Positions 52,226 to 60,549 of a stretch of 64,000 bases of DNA are shown here, piece after piece (within the stretch, counting starts at the first letter, position 1; the number at the start of each line of letters is the position of its first letter). Source of the DNA: Roseivivax jejudonensis. GTDB lineage: Bacteria > Pseudomonadota > Alphaproteobacteria > Rhodobacterales > Rhodobacteraceae. The position numbers and the translations under genes are program-made. Where the stretch lies: NCBI RefSeq assembly GCF_900172265.1, contig NZ_FWFK01000008.1:168710-232709 (forward strand), given 5' to 3'. The notes beneath the pieces are model-generated. The model did not search any database and was not told where the DNA came from. It saw only the letters and a program-made list of their open reading frames with translations.

Positions 52226-53497
52226 ATGTCCCGTACCGACCGTTTCGACTCGCCTCACTCCACCGTCGCGCCGCCCCGCGCGAAAACGCGGTCGTCCGCC
52301 GCCTCCGCAATGCCGCGGACCGCGGCACCGGACGGCGCGCGGCGCGCCGCCCCGGTCCGGGCGGCGGAGCTCGCGGCGCTCTACGCGCTGGCGCTGTTGC
52401 GTGACACGGATTTCGCGACCTTGTCGCATGTCCGGGCGCCGATCCTGACGGACGGCGCGCCGCCGCTTCTGCCCACGACGCTGTGCGCCGGGCTCAGGGC
52501 GCTCGGCCCCAGCGACACGGTCGTCCCGGCGGACATGACCGAGATCCTGTCGCTGGCGGCGGGCCTGCCGGTGATCCATGGCGCCGACTGGTCCGGTGGC
52601 GTTCCCACCGACGCGATCGAAACCGCGGAGGCGGTGATGCGCCCGGCGGTCGATGCGCCTCTGTCGGCATGGCTGCGCTGGTGTGCGGCGCGCCACGCGG
52701 CGGCGCTGCCCCGGCCGGGGCGGGCACGGGCGACGGCGCCAGCGACGCCTGCGGCCCTCTCGCGGCGGCTCGCCGACCAGAGCGCGGTGCCGATCTTCTT
52801 CGTCGCCGCGTTGCGCATCCTCGGAGACAACGCGCTCTTGCGGCTCGACACGCCACAGCGGCTATTGCTGACGATGAGCGATCTGGCGGCGCGTGCCGCC
52901 GCGCGCATCGAGCGTGCCGTGCCGTCGGACATACGTCCGGGGATCGTGACGGGACGACTGTCGCTCCTGCGGGCGGGCGAGCCGCCGGCCGCCTTTGCCG
53001 GGGGCGACATGGCCGCCGAGATCCTGTCCGAGATCGACATCGCGCTGCCGCAGCTTCTGGTGCACGTCGCGCAGCGCAACGCGGCGCGGCCGCTCGGGGC
53101 GACGCTGGCACAGCGCGACCACGAACCCTGCGATGGCTGGTGCCCGCTGATGCTGCACGACAATCTCGAACTTTCGCCAGTGACGGATGTGTCCGGTCGG
53201 CGGATCCATCCCGAACGGCTGCGCGGTCAGGTGTTCGTCGCGGCGAGCCTCGCCGCCGTCATCGAAGCCTGCATCGACCTGAAACCCGAGGACCGCCGGG
53301 CACTCGACGCGCTCGTGGGGGATGTCGCGCTCGGTTGTGCGACGCTCGGCGGCGTGTGGCCGTCCGAATTGGCCGAGCAGGCGCGGCGCGGCGCGGCGTT
53401 CGGGGCAGAGGCCGCGGCGGTGGCGCTCGGTCGCCATGCCGCCCGCGTACCGACGCCGGCGCGGGCCGCCGGCCTCGCCCGGCTCAGCGTGATTTGA
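52226..53497 (+). CDS. Uncharacterised 423-aa protein next to the protease
   Basis: This is a soluble Ala/Arg-rich protein without signal peptide or membrane helices. The first 45 residues are low complexity. The segment AELAALYALALLRDTDF (about 46-62) resembles a helix conserved in bacterial vanadium bromoperoxidases, but no PSGH or phosphate-site histidine follows. AAGGAG precedes the ATG. Its 3' end overlaps the DUF1194 gene by 14 bases tail to tail. I do not recognise a family. Confidence 0.65.
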   Translation: MSRTDRFDSPHSTVAPPRAKTRSSAASAMPRTAAPDGARRAAPVRAAELAALYALALLRDTDFATLSHVRAPILTDGAPPLLPTTLCAGLRALGPSDTVVPADMTEILSLAAGLPVIHGADWSGGVPTDAIETAEAVMRPAVDAPLSAWLRWCAARHAAALPRPGRARATAPATPAALSRRLADQSAVPIFFVAALRILGDNALLRLDTPQRLLLTMSDLAARAAARIERAVPSDIRPGIVTGRLSLLRAGEPPAAFAGGDMAAEILSEIDIALPQLLVHVAQRNAARPLGATLAQRDHEPCDGWCPLMLHDNLELSPVTDVSGRRIHPERLRGQVFVAASLAAVIEACIDLKPEDRRALDALVGDVALGCATLGGVWPSELAEQARRGAAFGAEAAAVALGRHAARVPTPARAAGLARLSVI

Positions 53498-54233
53498 CCT
53501 GCTCGCGCGCCGCTGCCCGCGGCGCGCCCGACAGCCCCGAGATCTCGAGTATGAGCTTGCGCCGGACCGCTTCGGCAAAGCTCGCGCGGTTCTCGGCGGT
53601 GACCACGAACGCGCCCATGCCGCCGATGATCCGCTCTTCGTAAAGTGCCTCGAGACCGCCCTGTGCGCGCCCCGGATCGTCGGGGCGCAGGATCGGCAGC
53701 GCGTTGATCGTCACACCCGCGGCCACGACCTCGTCCCGCGCCGTCGCGATCGACGGACCGGAATACGAGTTCGCGGAATCGCCGGAGAAGTCGATCACCC
53801 GGCGCCAGCCGTCTATGTCGTTGGTCTCGATCAGGCGCAGCGCGTCGAGCAAGGCGCCGCCGATGGCGTTGCGGCCATAGGCCTGGCGCGGCGGCGCGAG
53901 CAGGGCCTCGGCGAAGGCCCCGGCACTGTCGCGCCCGTCGATCATTGTCCAATCGACGACCTGAGCGGTATTCGCGGCCCACTCGACGTAGGTGACGGCG
54001 ATCGAGCCATACGCGGTGTTGGCGATCGCCGAGAGCACGTCGGGATCTGTGATTGCGGTCGCGTAGCCCTCGCGCTGGAACCGGATCTCGCCGGCGTCGA
54101 TCGATCCGGACGCATCGGCGAGCAGGACGAGTTCGAGGTCGGTCTCCTGCGCGGCAGCTTGCATCGGGGTCGCCGCCGTCATCCAGGCGAGCGCCACGCC
54201 ACACAGCCCGTTCATCCACTGTCCCATCGTCAT
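53484..54233 (-). CDS. DUF1194 (von Willebrand A-like) exported protein
   Basis: This 249-residue protein has a signal peptide (to about residue 29) and the DUF1194 core: ELVLLADASGSID (a MIDAS-like DxSxS), FQREGYATAI, and RVIDFSGDSANSYSG. The family is exported and resembles von Willebrand A domains, suggesting metal-dependent ligand binding. It stands alone; function is unknown. Confidence 0.9.
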   Translation of the reverse strand: MTMGQWMNGLCGVALAWMTAATPMQAAAQETDLELVLLADASGSIDAGEIRFQREGYATAITDPDVLSAIANTAYGSIAVTYVEWAANTAQVVDWTMIDGRDSAGAFAEALLAPPRQAYGRNAIGGALLDALRLIETNDIDGWRRVIDFSGDSANSYSGPSIATARDEVVAAGVTINALPILRPDDPGRAQGGLEALYEERIIGGMGAFVVTAENRASFAEAVRRKLILEISGLSGAPRAAAREQVKSR

Positions 54234-54345
54234 CCTCCGGTTCCGGTGTCCGCGACGAGGCTAACGCGCCATATGCGAGACTCCGGGCAACCTTTCGTGA
54301 GGCGCCTGCGTTTCGATGACAGACCATGCTCAAGGAGGCATCGAG

Positions 54346-54546
54346 ATGAACTGGGATCAGATCAAGGGCAACTGGGAACAGCTAAAGGGCTCCGCCCGCC
54401 AGCAATGGGGCAAGCTGACCGACGACGACCTCGCCGAAGCCAAGGGCGACCGTGAGGCGATGATCGGCAAGATCCAGGCCCGCTACGGCAAGAGCAAGGA
54501 AGAGGCCACGCAGGAGCTCGATTCCTGGATGGCCTCGCAGAAATGA
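54346..54546 (+). CDS. CsbD family stress protein
   Basis: This 66-residue hydrophilic protein with the CsbD pattern opens MNWDQIKGNWEQLKGSARQQ and continues WGKLTDDDLAEAKG. CsbD proteins are induced by general stress, with no defined biochemical activity. AAGGAGG precedes the ATG at 54346. It is monocistronic and followed by a clear terminator. Confidence 0.92.
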   Translation: MNWDQIKGNWEQLKGSARQQWGKLTDDDLAEAKGDREAMIGKIQARYGKSKEEATQELDSWMASQK

Positions 54547-54573
54547 CCCACGCTCCGGCGTGACGGGGACGGG

Positions 54574-54597
54574 CGGGCGGCTTCGGCCGCCCGTTTC
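54574..54597 (+). terminator. Intrinsic terminator with TTCG loop
   Basis: The stem CGGGCGGC pairs with GCCGCCCG around the stable tetraloop TTCG and is followed by TTTC. It lies 28 bases after the csbD stop and touches the stop codon of the converging lipoprotein gene, so it can serve both. Confidence 0.8.
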
Positions 54598-55285
54598 AGT
54601 TCCGGCAGATGCCCTCGATCTCCGCGCCCGCCCAAGGGATGCGGACATCCACCCCCGACAATGTCTCGTCGAGCCGCGACAGGTCCATCTCGGCCGAGAT
54701 CATCCGGCGCAACCGCTCGGTCCGCGGCGCCTCTGCGTCGAGAAGGCGGCAACAGACCCACTCCTCGACGATCGCGCCCTGCTGCTCGAACCCGTGGTCG
54801 AGAAAGGCCGCGTCGCTGTCTGGCTCGAACAGGTATGGATCGGCGCTGGCGGTGTGCTCGAACGCGGCGCGAAGCGGATGATACCCGGTGCGACGCCGGT
54901 TCTGCCATTGCCAGACATGCGTCATCTCGTGCGCGAACAGCATCGCCGACACGAGGTCGACCTGGTCGGGAAATCCGGCGAGGAAGTCGTCGCGATAGAG
55001 GTCCTCGCGGTAGAGGACGCGGTTGAAAAAGGTCGTCGCGCCGGGAGAGACGGTGACCGTCTCGCCGTTCGACGGCGGCCAGATCCGTTCCTGGCACGTG
55101 CGGCGGGGACGGACCGGACGTTGGTATGTGATGGATCCGGCGAAATGACCGTCGTGAAAGCGCACGCGATCGGTCGCGATGGCGCCGTTCTCCATCGCCG
55201 CCGCAAAGGCGCTTTCGTTCGAGGTGAGGGGCCGGCCGCAGGCCGCAAGCATCGACAGGACGAGAAGTAGGGACAGGGCGCGCAT
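54596..55285 (-). CDS. Lipoprotein with HExxH zinc-peptidase motif
   Basis: This 229-residue protein has a signal peptide and lipobox LAAC. Near residue 120, LFAHEMTHVWQWQ is a zincin HExxH motif with the extended Trp-rich form seen in DUF4157-like proteins. Glu152-region acidic residues could give the third ligand. It has six cysteines, probably in disulfides. The ATG at 55285 starts a clean lipoprotein signal. Peptidase activity is plausible but not shown. Confidence 0.78.
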   Translation of the reverse strand: MRALSLLLVLSMLAACGRPLTSNESAFAAAMENGAIATDRVRFHDGHFAGSITYQRPVRPRRTCQERIWPPSNGETVTVSPGATTFFNRVLYREDLYRDDFLAGFPDQVDLVSAMLFAHEMTHVWQWQNRRRTGYHPLRAAFEHTASADPYLFEPDSDAAFLDHGFEQQGAIVEEWVCCRLLDAEAPRTERLRRMISAEMDLSRLDETLSGVDVRIPWAGAEIEGICRN

Positions 55286-55426
55286 GCGGTGCAGGGAACG
55301 GGATGTGCGCCGCGCTGGCAAGCGGCTTCGTTGCCGCAGCACATTGAACTTTTCGTGCCGAATGGGCATGTTCCCAGGCTGAACGCGGCCGGCACGGCGG
55401 TCCGGTCGCGAAGGAGACGTTTCCGC

Positions 55427-55762
55427 ATGATCGCGCACGACGACACGCTTCTGGCCGCAGAGGCCGCGCTCGGGTTGCTGAGCGCGGACGAGCGGCGCGT
55501 GGCCGATCGTCGCATCGCGGACGAGCCGGAATTGCGTGCCGAGCACGCGCTCTGGCAGCGCTACTTTGCCGGGATGCTGGCGCCGCTGCCCGAGGTCACG
55601 CCCCCCGCGCGGGTCAAGTCGGCGCTCGAGGCACGACTCTTCGATGCGCCGGCGCGGTCGTTCTGGGCCGACATGCTGGCACCCGAGAACCGCAGGATGC
55701 TTCTGCTTGTCGTCGCTGCGAAGATCGCCGTGCTGGCCGCGCTCGCGGCGCTCCTGCTGTAG
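55427..55762 (+). CDS. Truncated anti-sigma factor-like protein
   Basis: This 111-residue protein has an N-terminal anti-sigma pattern (AAEAALGLLSADERRVADRR, then EHALWQRYFAGM) and a C-terminal transmembrane helix (about 90-111), after which it stops. RskA-type anti-sigma factors normally have an extracytoplasmic domain of 100 or more residues after this helix, and lie next to their sigma factor gene; both are missing here. AAGGAG precedes the ATG. Confidence 0.7.
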   Translation: MIAHDDTLLAAEAALGLLSADERRVADRRIADEPELRAEHALWQRYFAGMLAPLPEVTPPARVKSALEARLFDAPARSFWADMLAPENRRMLLLVVAAKIAVLAALAALLL

Positions 55763-55774
55763 GCGCCGCGCGAC

Positions 55775-55975
55775 TCAGGCCGGCCGGGCGGCGGATGCCA
55801 GCAATCGTTCGATAATGCCCCAGACCATCAGCGCGGTCCCGAGCGTGGTGACGAAGGCGACGCCCACCAGTTCGTAGGCCTCGGCCGGCAGGCCGAAGGC
55901 GGCGACCGCCGCCAGCGGCACGTGCACGAGGCCGAAACAGGCCAGTTGAAGCTTCCGCACGACGGTGCGCTGCAT
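55775..55975 (-). CDS. Small two-helix membrane protein (66 aa)
   Basis: This 66-residue protein has two hydrophobic helices (about 8-30 and 36-58) and short basic ends. The ATG at 55975 has GGGAGG upstream. I do not recognise the family. It converges on the anti-sigma-like gene (12-base gap) and follows parE on the same strand. Confidence 0.6.
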   Translation of the reverse strand: MQRTVVRKLQLACFGLVHVPLAAVAAFGLPAEAYELVGVAFVTTLGTALMVWGIIERLLASAARPA

Positions 55976-56070
55976 GGGTTCCTCCCGTGGTCGCTCGCTG
56001 ACGCCCGGCGACGTCAGACCCGCAACCTAGCGGTCCGGGCCGCGGACACAAGCACTGGTAGTATCCCGCG

Positions 56071-56105
56071 GCGTGTCGGGCCGGGATCGACACGGCCCGA
56101 CGCGT
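56071..56105 (-). terminator. Hairpin downstream of parE
   Basis: GCGTGTCGGGCC pairs with GGCCCGACGCGT (two G-T pairs) around an 11-base loop, 16 bases after the parE stop on the minus strand. There is no T-run, so it may be a weak terminator or mRNA end. Confidence 0.5.
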
Positions 56106-56120
56106 CGCGACCGGGCCCGC

Positions 56121-58079
56121 TCAGACGTCGAGTTCTTCCACGAACCGCGCGTTTTCCTGGATATATTGGAACCGAAGTTCAGGCTTCTTGCCCATCAGGC
56201 GCTCCACGAGATCGCCGGTCTCGCCCGGTTCGTCCTCGTCGATCGTCACGCGGATAAGCGTGCGCGTGGCCGGGTCCATCGTGGTTTCCTTGAGGTCCTT
56301 GGCATCCATCTCGCCCAGGCCCTTGAATCGCTGCACGTCGATCTTGCCCTTGCCACCGAGACCCTTTTCCATCCACTCGTCCTTCTCCGCGTCGGAGGCG
56401 ACGTACATCCGCTTGGCGCCCTGCGTCAGCCGGTAGAGCGGCGGGCAGGCGAGGTAGAGATGACCGTTGTCGATCAGCGGGCGCATCTGGGCGTAGAAGA
56501 ACGTCATCAGAAGCGAGGCGATGTGGGCGCCGTCCACGTCCGCGTCGCACATTATGATGATCTTCTCGTAGCGCAGGTCGTCGAGGTTGAACTTCGTGCC
56601 GAGCCCGACGCCGAGAGCCTCGCAGAGGTCACGGATTTCGGCGTTCGTGCTGAGCTTGTTCGACGCCGCCCCCAGAACGTTCAGGATCTTGCCCTTGAGC
56701 GGGAGAAGCGCCTGCGTCTCGCGGAACCGCGCGCCCTTGGCCGATCCGCCGGCCGAGTCGCCCTCCACGATGAAGATCTCGGTGCCGTCGCGATTCTTGT
56801 TGGTGCAGTCGGTGAGCTTGCCCGGTAGGCGCAGCTTCTTCGTGGCCGACTTGCGCGCCGTCTCCTTCTCCTGCTTGCGGCGCAGGCGCTCTTCGGCCCG
56901 CAGCACGAGGAAATCGAGGATCGCGCCCGCCGACTTGGTGTCAGACGCCAGCCAGTTGTCGAAGTGGTCGCGGACCGCGCCCTCGACCAGCTTGGCCGCC
57001 TCGCTCGTGGCCAGCCGGTCCTTGGTCTGGCCGACGAATTCCGGCTCGCGGATGAAGCAGGAGACGAGCGCGCAGCCGCCGGTGACCAGATCGTCGCGGG
57101 TGATCTGCGCGGCCTTCTTGTTGTTCACCAACTCGCCGTAGGCGCGGATGCCCTTGAGGATGGCAGACCAGAAACCGGCCTCGTGAGTGCCGCCTTCCGG
57201 GGTCGGGACCGTGTTGCAGTAGCTCTGAAGGAAGCCGTCGCGGGCCGGGGTCCAGTTGATTGCCCACTCGACCTTGCCGGGGGCGTTGAACTTCTCGCGG
57301 AACTCGACGCGGCCGGCGAACGGCTGCGCGGCGTAGGTGGTCGCGCCGCCAAGTGTCTCCGACAGGTAGTCGGCGAGCCCGCCGGGAAAGTGGAACGTCG
57401 CCTCGGCCGGCGTCTCGCCGTCGTCGATGGCGGACTTCCAGCGGATCTCGACGCCCGAGAAGAGATAGGCCTTCGAGCGGACCATCTTGAACAGGCGCGC
57501 GGGCTTGAAGCGGTGCTGGCCGAAGATCTCTTCGTCGGCGTGGAAGGTCACGGTGGTGCCGCGGCGGTTCGGGGCCTGGCCAACCTTTTCGACGGGGCCG
57601 AGCGGCTTGCCGCGCGAGAAGCGCTGCTCCACCAGTTCGCGGTTGCGCGCGACCTGCACGACAAGGCTGTCGGACAGGGCGTTCACCACCGAAGCGCCGA
57701 CGCCGTGCAGGCCGCCCGAGGTCTCGTAGGCCTTGCCCGAGAACTTGCCGCCCGCGTGGAGCGTGCAGAGGATCACCTCGAGCGCGGACTTGCCCGGAAA
57801 CTTCGGGTGCGGGTCCGTCGGGATGCCGCGCCCGTTGTCGGAGATCGACACCGAATGATCCGCGTTCAGCGTCACCTCGATCCGGTTGGCGTGCCCGGCC
57901 ACGGCTTCGTCCATCGAGTTGTCGAGGATCTCGGCCACCATGTGGTGCAGAGCCCGTTCGTCGGTGCCGCCGATATACATACCGGGGCGCTTGCGGACGG
58001 GTTCCAGCCCCTCGAGAACCTCGATCGAGGACGCGTCATAGTCGCCGGGCTCGGCACCCGAGAGGAGGTCTTCGGCCAT
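56121..58079 (-). CDS. parE: DNA topoisomerase IV subunit B
   Basis: This is the ATPase subunit of the decatenating type II topoisomerase. The 652-residue product has the GHKL ATPase motifs (LDNSMDEAVAG, DNGRGIP, GGLHGVGASVVNALS) and the TOPRIM domain with EGDSAGGSAKGAR and MCDADVDGAHIA. RFKGLGEMDAKDLKETTMDP lies near the C-terminus. The shorter length and lack of the GyrB-specific insert identify ParE over GyrB. The ATG at 58079 fits relatives. Confidence 0.95.
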   Translation of the reverse strand: MAEDLLSGAEPGDYDASSIEVLEGLEPVRKRPGMYIGGTDERALHHMVAEILDNSMDEAVAGHANRIEVTLNADHSVSISDNGRGIPTDPHPKFPGKSALEVILCTLHAGGKFSGKAYETSGGLHGVGASVVNALSDSLVVQVARNRELVEQRFSRGKPLGPVEKVGQAPNRRGTTVTFHADEEIFGQHRFKPARLFKMVRSKAYLFSGVEIRWKSAIDDGETPAEATFHFPGGLADYLSETLGGATTYAAQPFAGRVEFREKFNAPGKVEWAINWTPARDGFLQSYCNTVPTPEGGTHEAGFWSAILKGIRAYGELVNNKKAAQITRDDLVTGGCALVSCFIREPEFVGQTKDRLATSEAAKLVEGAVRDHFDNWLASDTKSAGAILDFLVLRAEERLRRKQEKETARKSATKKLRLPGKLTDCTNKNRDGTEIFIVEGDSAGGSAKGARFRETQALLPLKGKILNVLGAASNKLSTNAEIRDLCEALGVGLGTKFNLDDLRYEKIIIMCDADVDGAHIASLLMTFFYAQMRPLIDNGHLYLACPPLYRLTQGAKRMYVASDAEKDEWMEKGLGGKGKIDVQRFKGLGEMDAKDLKETTMDPATRTLIRVTIDEDEPGETGDLVERLMGKKPELRFQYIQENARFVEELDV

Positions 58080-58227
58080 GGGATTCTGCTCTTTATCGTT
58101 TTCACCGTCTCTTGGCGGACGAGTATGGCAGAGGCCCCGCCCCGCGAAAAGACCGAGCACGGGGCTTGCGCGGTTCGAAAATGCGGTTAGCGTGAACGTC
58201 CCGATGCGCTTCGACGAGGAGGAGACG

Positions 58228-58431
58228 ATGCCCGCATCCCTCTATACCTTCGTGCCCCCGCGCGACACGCGGCTGCCGGTGCCCGGTGCGCCCGCGGATG
58301 CGGCGTGGCAGATGCACAATCCGCGTCGGGGCGGCTGCACGAAGAGCGGCTGCGCGCGCTTCGTCGAATTGTCGGGCAGCCCGATCTGCGGCGGCTGCGG
58401 CCACCACAACCGCGAACACGATTCCTTCTGA
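58228..58431 (+). CDS. Small Cys-rich protein (67 aa)
   Basis: GAGGAGGAG just upstream fixes the ATG at 58228. The 67-residue product has four cysteines in the C-terminal half (CTKSGC and CGGCGHHNREH), a probable zinc-binding knuckle, after a Pro-rich N-terminus. It is divergent from parE. I do not recognise a family. Confidence 0.55.
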   Translation: MPASLYTFVPPRDTRLPVPGAPADAAWQMHNPRRGGCTKSGCARFVELSGSPICGGCGHHNREHDSF

Positions 58432-58513
58432 GCGCGTAAGCTGAGCGCGCGCGTGAGACGGCACTGCGCGCTGCCGCTTGCCGTCGTCGCGGCGGCGGGA
58501 GATATCGGGCGGC

Positions 58514-59413
58514 ATGGCAGCTCTTTCCGACAACGCGCGCGGCGCGCTTCTCATGATGGCCTCGATGGCGGCCTTCACGCTCAACGACACCCTGATCAAG
58601 CAGGCGGGGGCGTCTCTGCCGCTGATGCAGATCCTCGTGATGCGCGGCGTCGTTGCCTCGGCCGCGATCGGCGCTCTGGGCTGGGCGACGGGCGCCTTCC
58701 GCGCGCGACCCTCGCGGCGTGATGGCTGGCTGATCGCGGGTCGCAGCCTGTGCGAGGTCGGTGCGGCCTACTTCTTCCTGACCGCGCTCATGAACATGCC
58801 GCTCGCCAACGTCACCGCGCTTCTGCAAACGCTGCCGCTGACGCTGACGCTGGCCGGCGCGCTGATCCTGGGCGAGCACGTCGGCTGGCGGCGCTGGAGC
58901 GCGGTGGCGGCCGGCTTCGCCGGCATGCTGCTGATCGTGCGCCCGGGCACCGCGGGCTTTGACGCATGGTCGCTCTATGCGCTCGTGGCGGTCCTGTTCG
59001 TGACCGCGCGGGACCTGCTCGTGCGCCGCATGTCGGCGGGGCTGCCCTCCGTTCTCGTGACCTTCGCGGCGAGCGTCGCCGTCACGGTCTTTGCCGGGCT
59101 CGCGACGCTGGGGCAGGGCTGGGCGCCGGTCGACGGGCGCGAAGCGACGCTGGTGCTCGGGGCGGCGGTGCTGGTCAGCCTCGCCTACCTTCTGTCCGTT
59201 CTGGTGATGCGCGTGGGCGAGGTCAGCGCCGTGGCGCCGTTCCGCTATACCGGGCTGATCTGGGCGCTGGTGCTGGGCTGGCTCGTCTTCGGCGACTGGC
59301 CGCGCCCGGCGACGCTGGTGGGCGCGGGCCTGATCGCTGCGGGCGGCCTGGTCACGCTGTGGCGCGAAGGGCGGCGACGGCGCACCGTGCCGGTGCGCTC
59401 GCCCGTGCGCTAG
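58514..59413 (+). CDS. EamA/DMT superfamily transporter
   Basis: This 299-residue protein has ten hydrophobic helices in two EamA repeats. The N-terminus GALLMMASMAAFTLNDTLIKQ is like the RhaT/S-adenosylmethionine-uptake branch of roseobacters. The second repeat includes YLLSVLVMRVGEVSAVAPFRY. The substrate is unknown. The ATG at 58514 is 80 bases after the Cys-rich gene. Confidence 0.9.
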   Translation: MAALSDNARGALLMMASMAAFTLNDTLIKQAGASLPLMQILVMRGVVASAAIGALGWATGAFRARPSRRDGWLIAGRSLCEVGAAYFFLTALMNMPLANVTALLQTLPLTLTLAGALILGEHVGWRRWSAVAAGFAGMLLIVRPGTAGFDAWSLYALVAVLFVTARDLLVRRMSAGLPSVLVTFAASVAVTVFAGLATLGQGWAPVDGREATLVLGAAVLVSLAYLLSVLVMRVGEVSAVAPFRYTGLIWALVLGWLVFGDWPRPATLVGAGLIAAGGLVTLWREGRRRRTVPVRSPVR

Positions 59414-59419
59414 AGCGGG

Positions 59420-60229
59420 TCAGGCGGCCGAGAACACGCGGCGTACGTGGTCCGCGTCGATGGCGAACCGCGCGCGGAAGAGCGCTTCGCCCTCCGCATC
59501 CAGGAGCGGCAGCGTGACCGGCGCGACGTGTGGCTTCTGCCGGCTGTCGTTGTGTGCGTTGTGTCCGCGCACGAACATCGGCGCGTCGGAAAAGGTCACC
59601 GTCGGCATGAAGCGCGCCACCTTGTGGTGGCCGAAGTTCATGATGCCCTGCCGCGTGCCGCCCGCGACATACAGCGCCTGCGCCACGCCCCAGTAGGGAT
59701 GGAAGGTCTCCTCCGCGGCGAGGCCCTCGGGGCCGGGTCGGGCGACGAACCCGGCCTGCCAGTCGAAGGCGACCCTCGGGTGCCGCGCGAGAAGGCCGGC
59801 GCAGTCGGTCGCGGCCTGCCGCAGCTGCGCCACGAAGTCGACGGCCACGGCATCGTCGTCGTCGTGGCGGATCTGCAGGCATGGCGCCCCGGGATCGTCG
59901 CGCGCCGCATTGAGCACCTCGCGGCAGACCCGGCGATGAGGCCCCGGCGGCCGCGTCACGATGCGCGCCTGCGGAAGATCGGCGAGAAGCGCCTTCAGCC
60001 GGTCGCGCGCGTGGCGGGGCAGACTGTCGCCGGTCAGCACGACGAAGGAGAAGTCCGGATCGGTCTGCGCCCGGAGCGCGGGCAGGCAGATCGTTTCGAA
60101 CAGTCGGAACCGCTCCTCCAGGCGTGCAGGCGCGTTGAGATATGCGACGCGCTCGGCGAGGCTGTCATGCTCCACCTGGAAACCGCCCTCGGCGGGATAG
60201 GAAAAGCGGCACAAAGCGATGACCTGCAC
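59420..60229 (-). CDS. Putative rhamnosyltransferase-like glycosyltransferase
   Basis: This 269-residue soluble protein starts at GTG 60229 (VQVIALCRFSYPAEGGFQ), a common opening in a roseobacter glycosyltransferase group labelled putative rhamnosyltransferase. It contains FVVLTGDSLP and RHDDDDAVAVDFV, the latter an acidic DxD-like site. It converges on the EamA gene and is divergent from the str operon promoter. Donor and acceptor are not known. Confidence 0.75.
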   Translation of the reverse strand: MQVIALCRFSYPAEGGFQVEHDSLAERVAYLNAPARLEERFRLFETICLPALRAQTDPDFSFVVLTGDSLPRHARDRLKALLADLPQARIVTRPPGPHRRVCREVLNAARDDPGAPCLQIRHDDDDAVAVDFVAQLRQAATDCAGLLARHPRVAFDWQAGFVARPGPEGLAAEETFHPYWGVAQALYVAGGTRQGIMNFGHHKVARFMPTVTFSDAPMFVRGHNAHNDSRQKPHVAPVTLPLLDAEGEALFRARFAIDADHVRRVFSAA

Positions 60230-60325
60230 GGGCTCTGGCCTCCGTCGGATCGGGTGTGGCAGGGTGGTTCGGGCCAGTCTTGCAAGGCGCTTGGGGCGAC
60301 GGCAAGGAGCCGCCGTGGCACGCTG

Positions 60326-60354
60326 TTGACAACCCCGGCGACTCTCCATATACG
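60326..60354 (+). promoter_or_regulatory. Sigma-70 promoter of the str leader
   Basis: TTGACA (perfect -35) at 60326-60331, a 17-base spacer, and TATACG at 60349-60354. This is the best sigma-70 match in the window and points to rpsL. Transcription should start around 60361. Confidence 0.75.
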
Positions 60355-60453
60355 CCCCCCATCCTGACGGGGGAGGTGTCTTTCCCGTCGCACAAGACAG
60401 CAGTTTCGCAGCGGTCAAGATCCGGGCCCACGGCCCCGATCCTCTGAAAGCCC

Positions 60454-60495
60454 CCGCGTCGTTCCCGAAGAAGATGGGAACCGATGCGGTTTTTT
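60454..60495 (+). terminator. Intrinsic terminator/attenuator in the str leader
   Basis: CCGCGTC-GTTCCC pairs with GGGAAC-(C)-GATGCGG around the 9-base loop GAAGAAGAT, 13 base pairs with one bulge and one G-T pair, directly followed by six T. It lies about 95-135 bases after the predicted transcription start and 180 bases before rpsL. It would yield a leader RNA of about 135 bases unless read through. Confidence 0.75.
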
Positions 60496-60549
60496 GCGTC
60501 GCCTCGTTTCGGCGGACGCGAGCTTTCGGAGACATGCCGGCCGCATCGG
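60481..60549 (+). promoter_or_regulatory. Alternative leader structure competing with the terminator
   Basis: CCGATGCGG (60481-60489), the 3' arm of the terminator, is also perfectly complementary to CCGCATCGG (60541-60549). Between them is an inner hairpin, GCGTC-GCC with GGC-G-GACGC (60496-60519). The two folds are mutually exclusive. Whether the second is regulatory is inference. Confidence 0.5.

Noticed and set aside
54286..54312. GGCAAC-N17-CGTT ahead of csbD as an EcfG-type general-stress promoter
   Set aside because: The -35 half differs from GGAAC and the EcfG system is often absent in this family; not strong enough to annotate.
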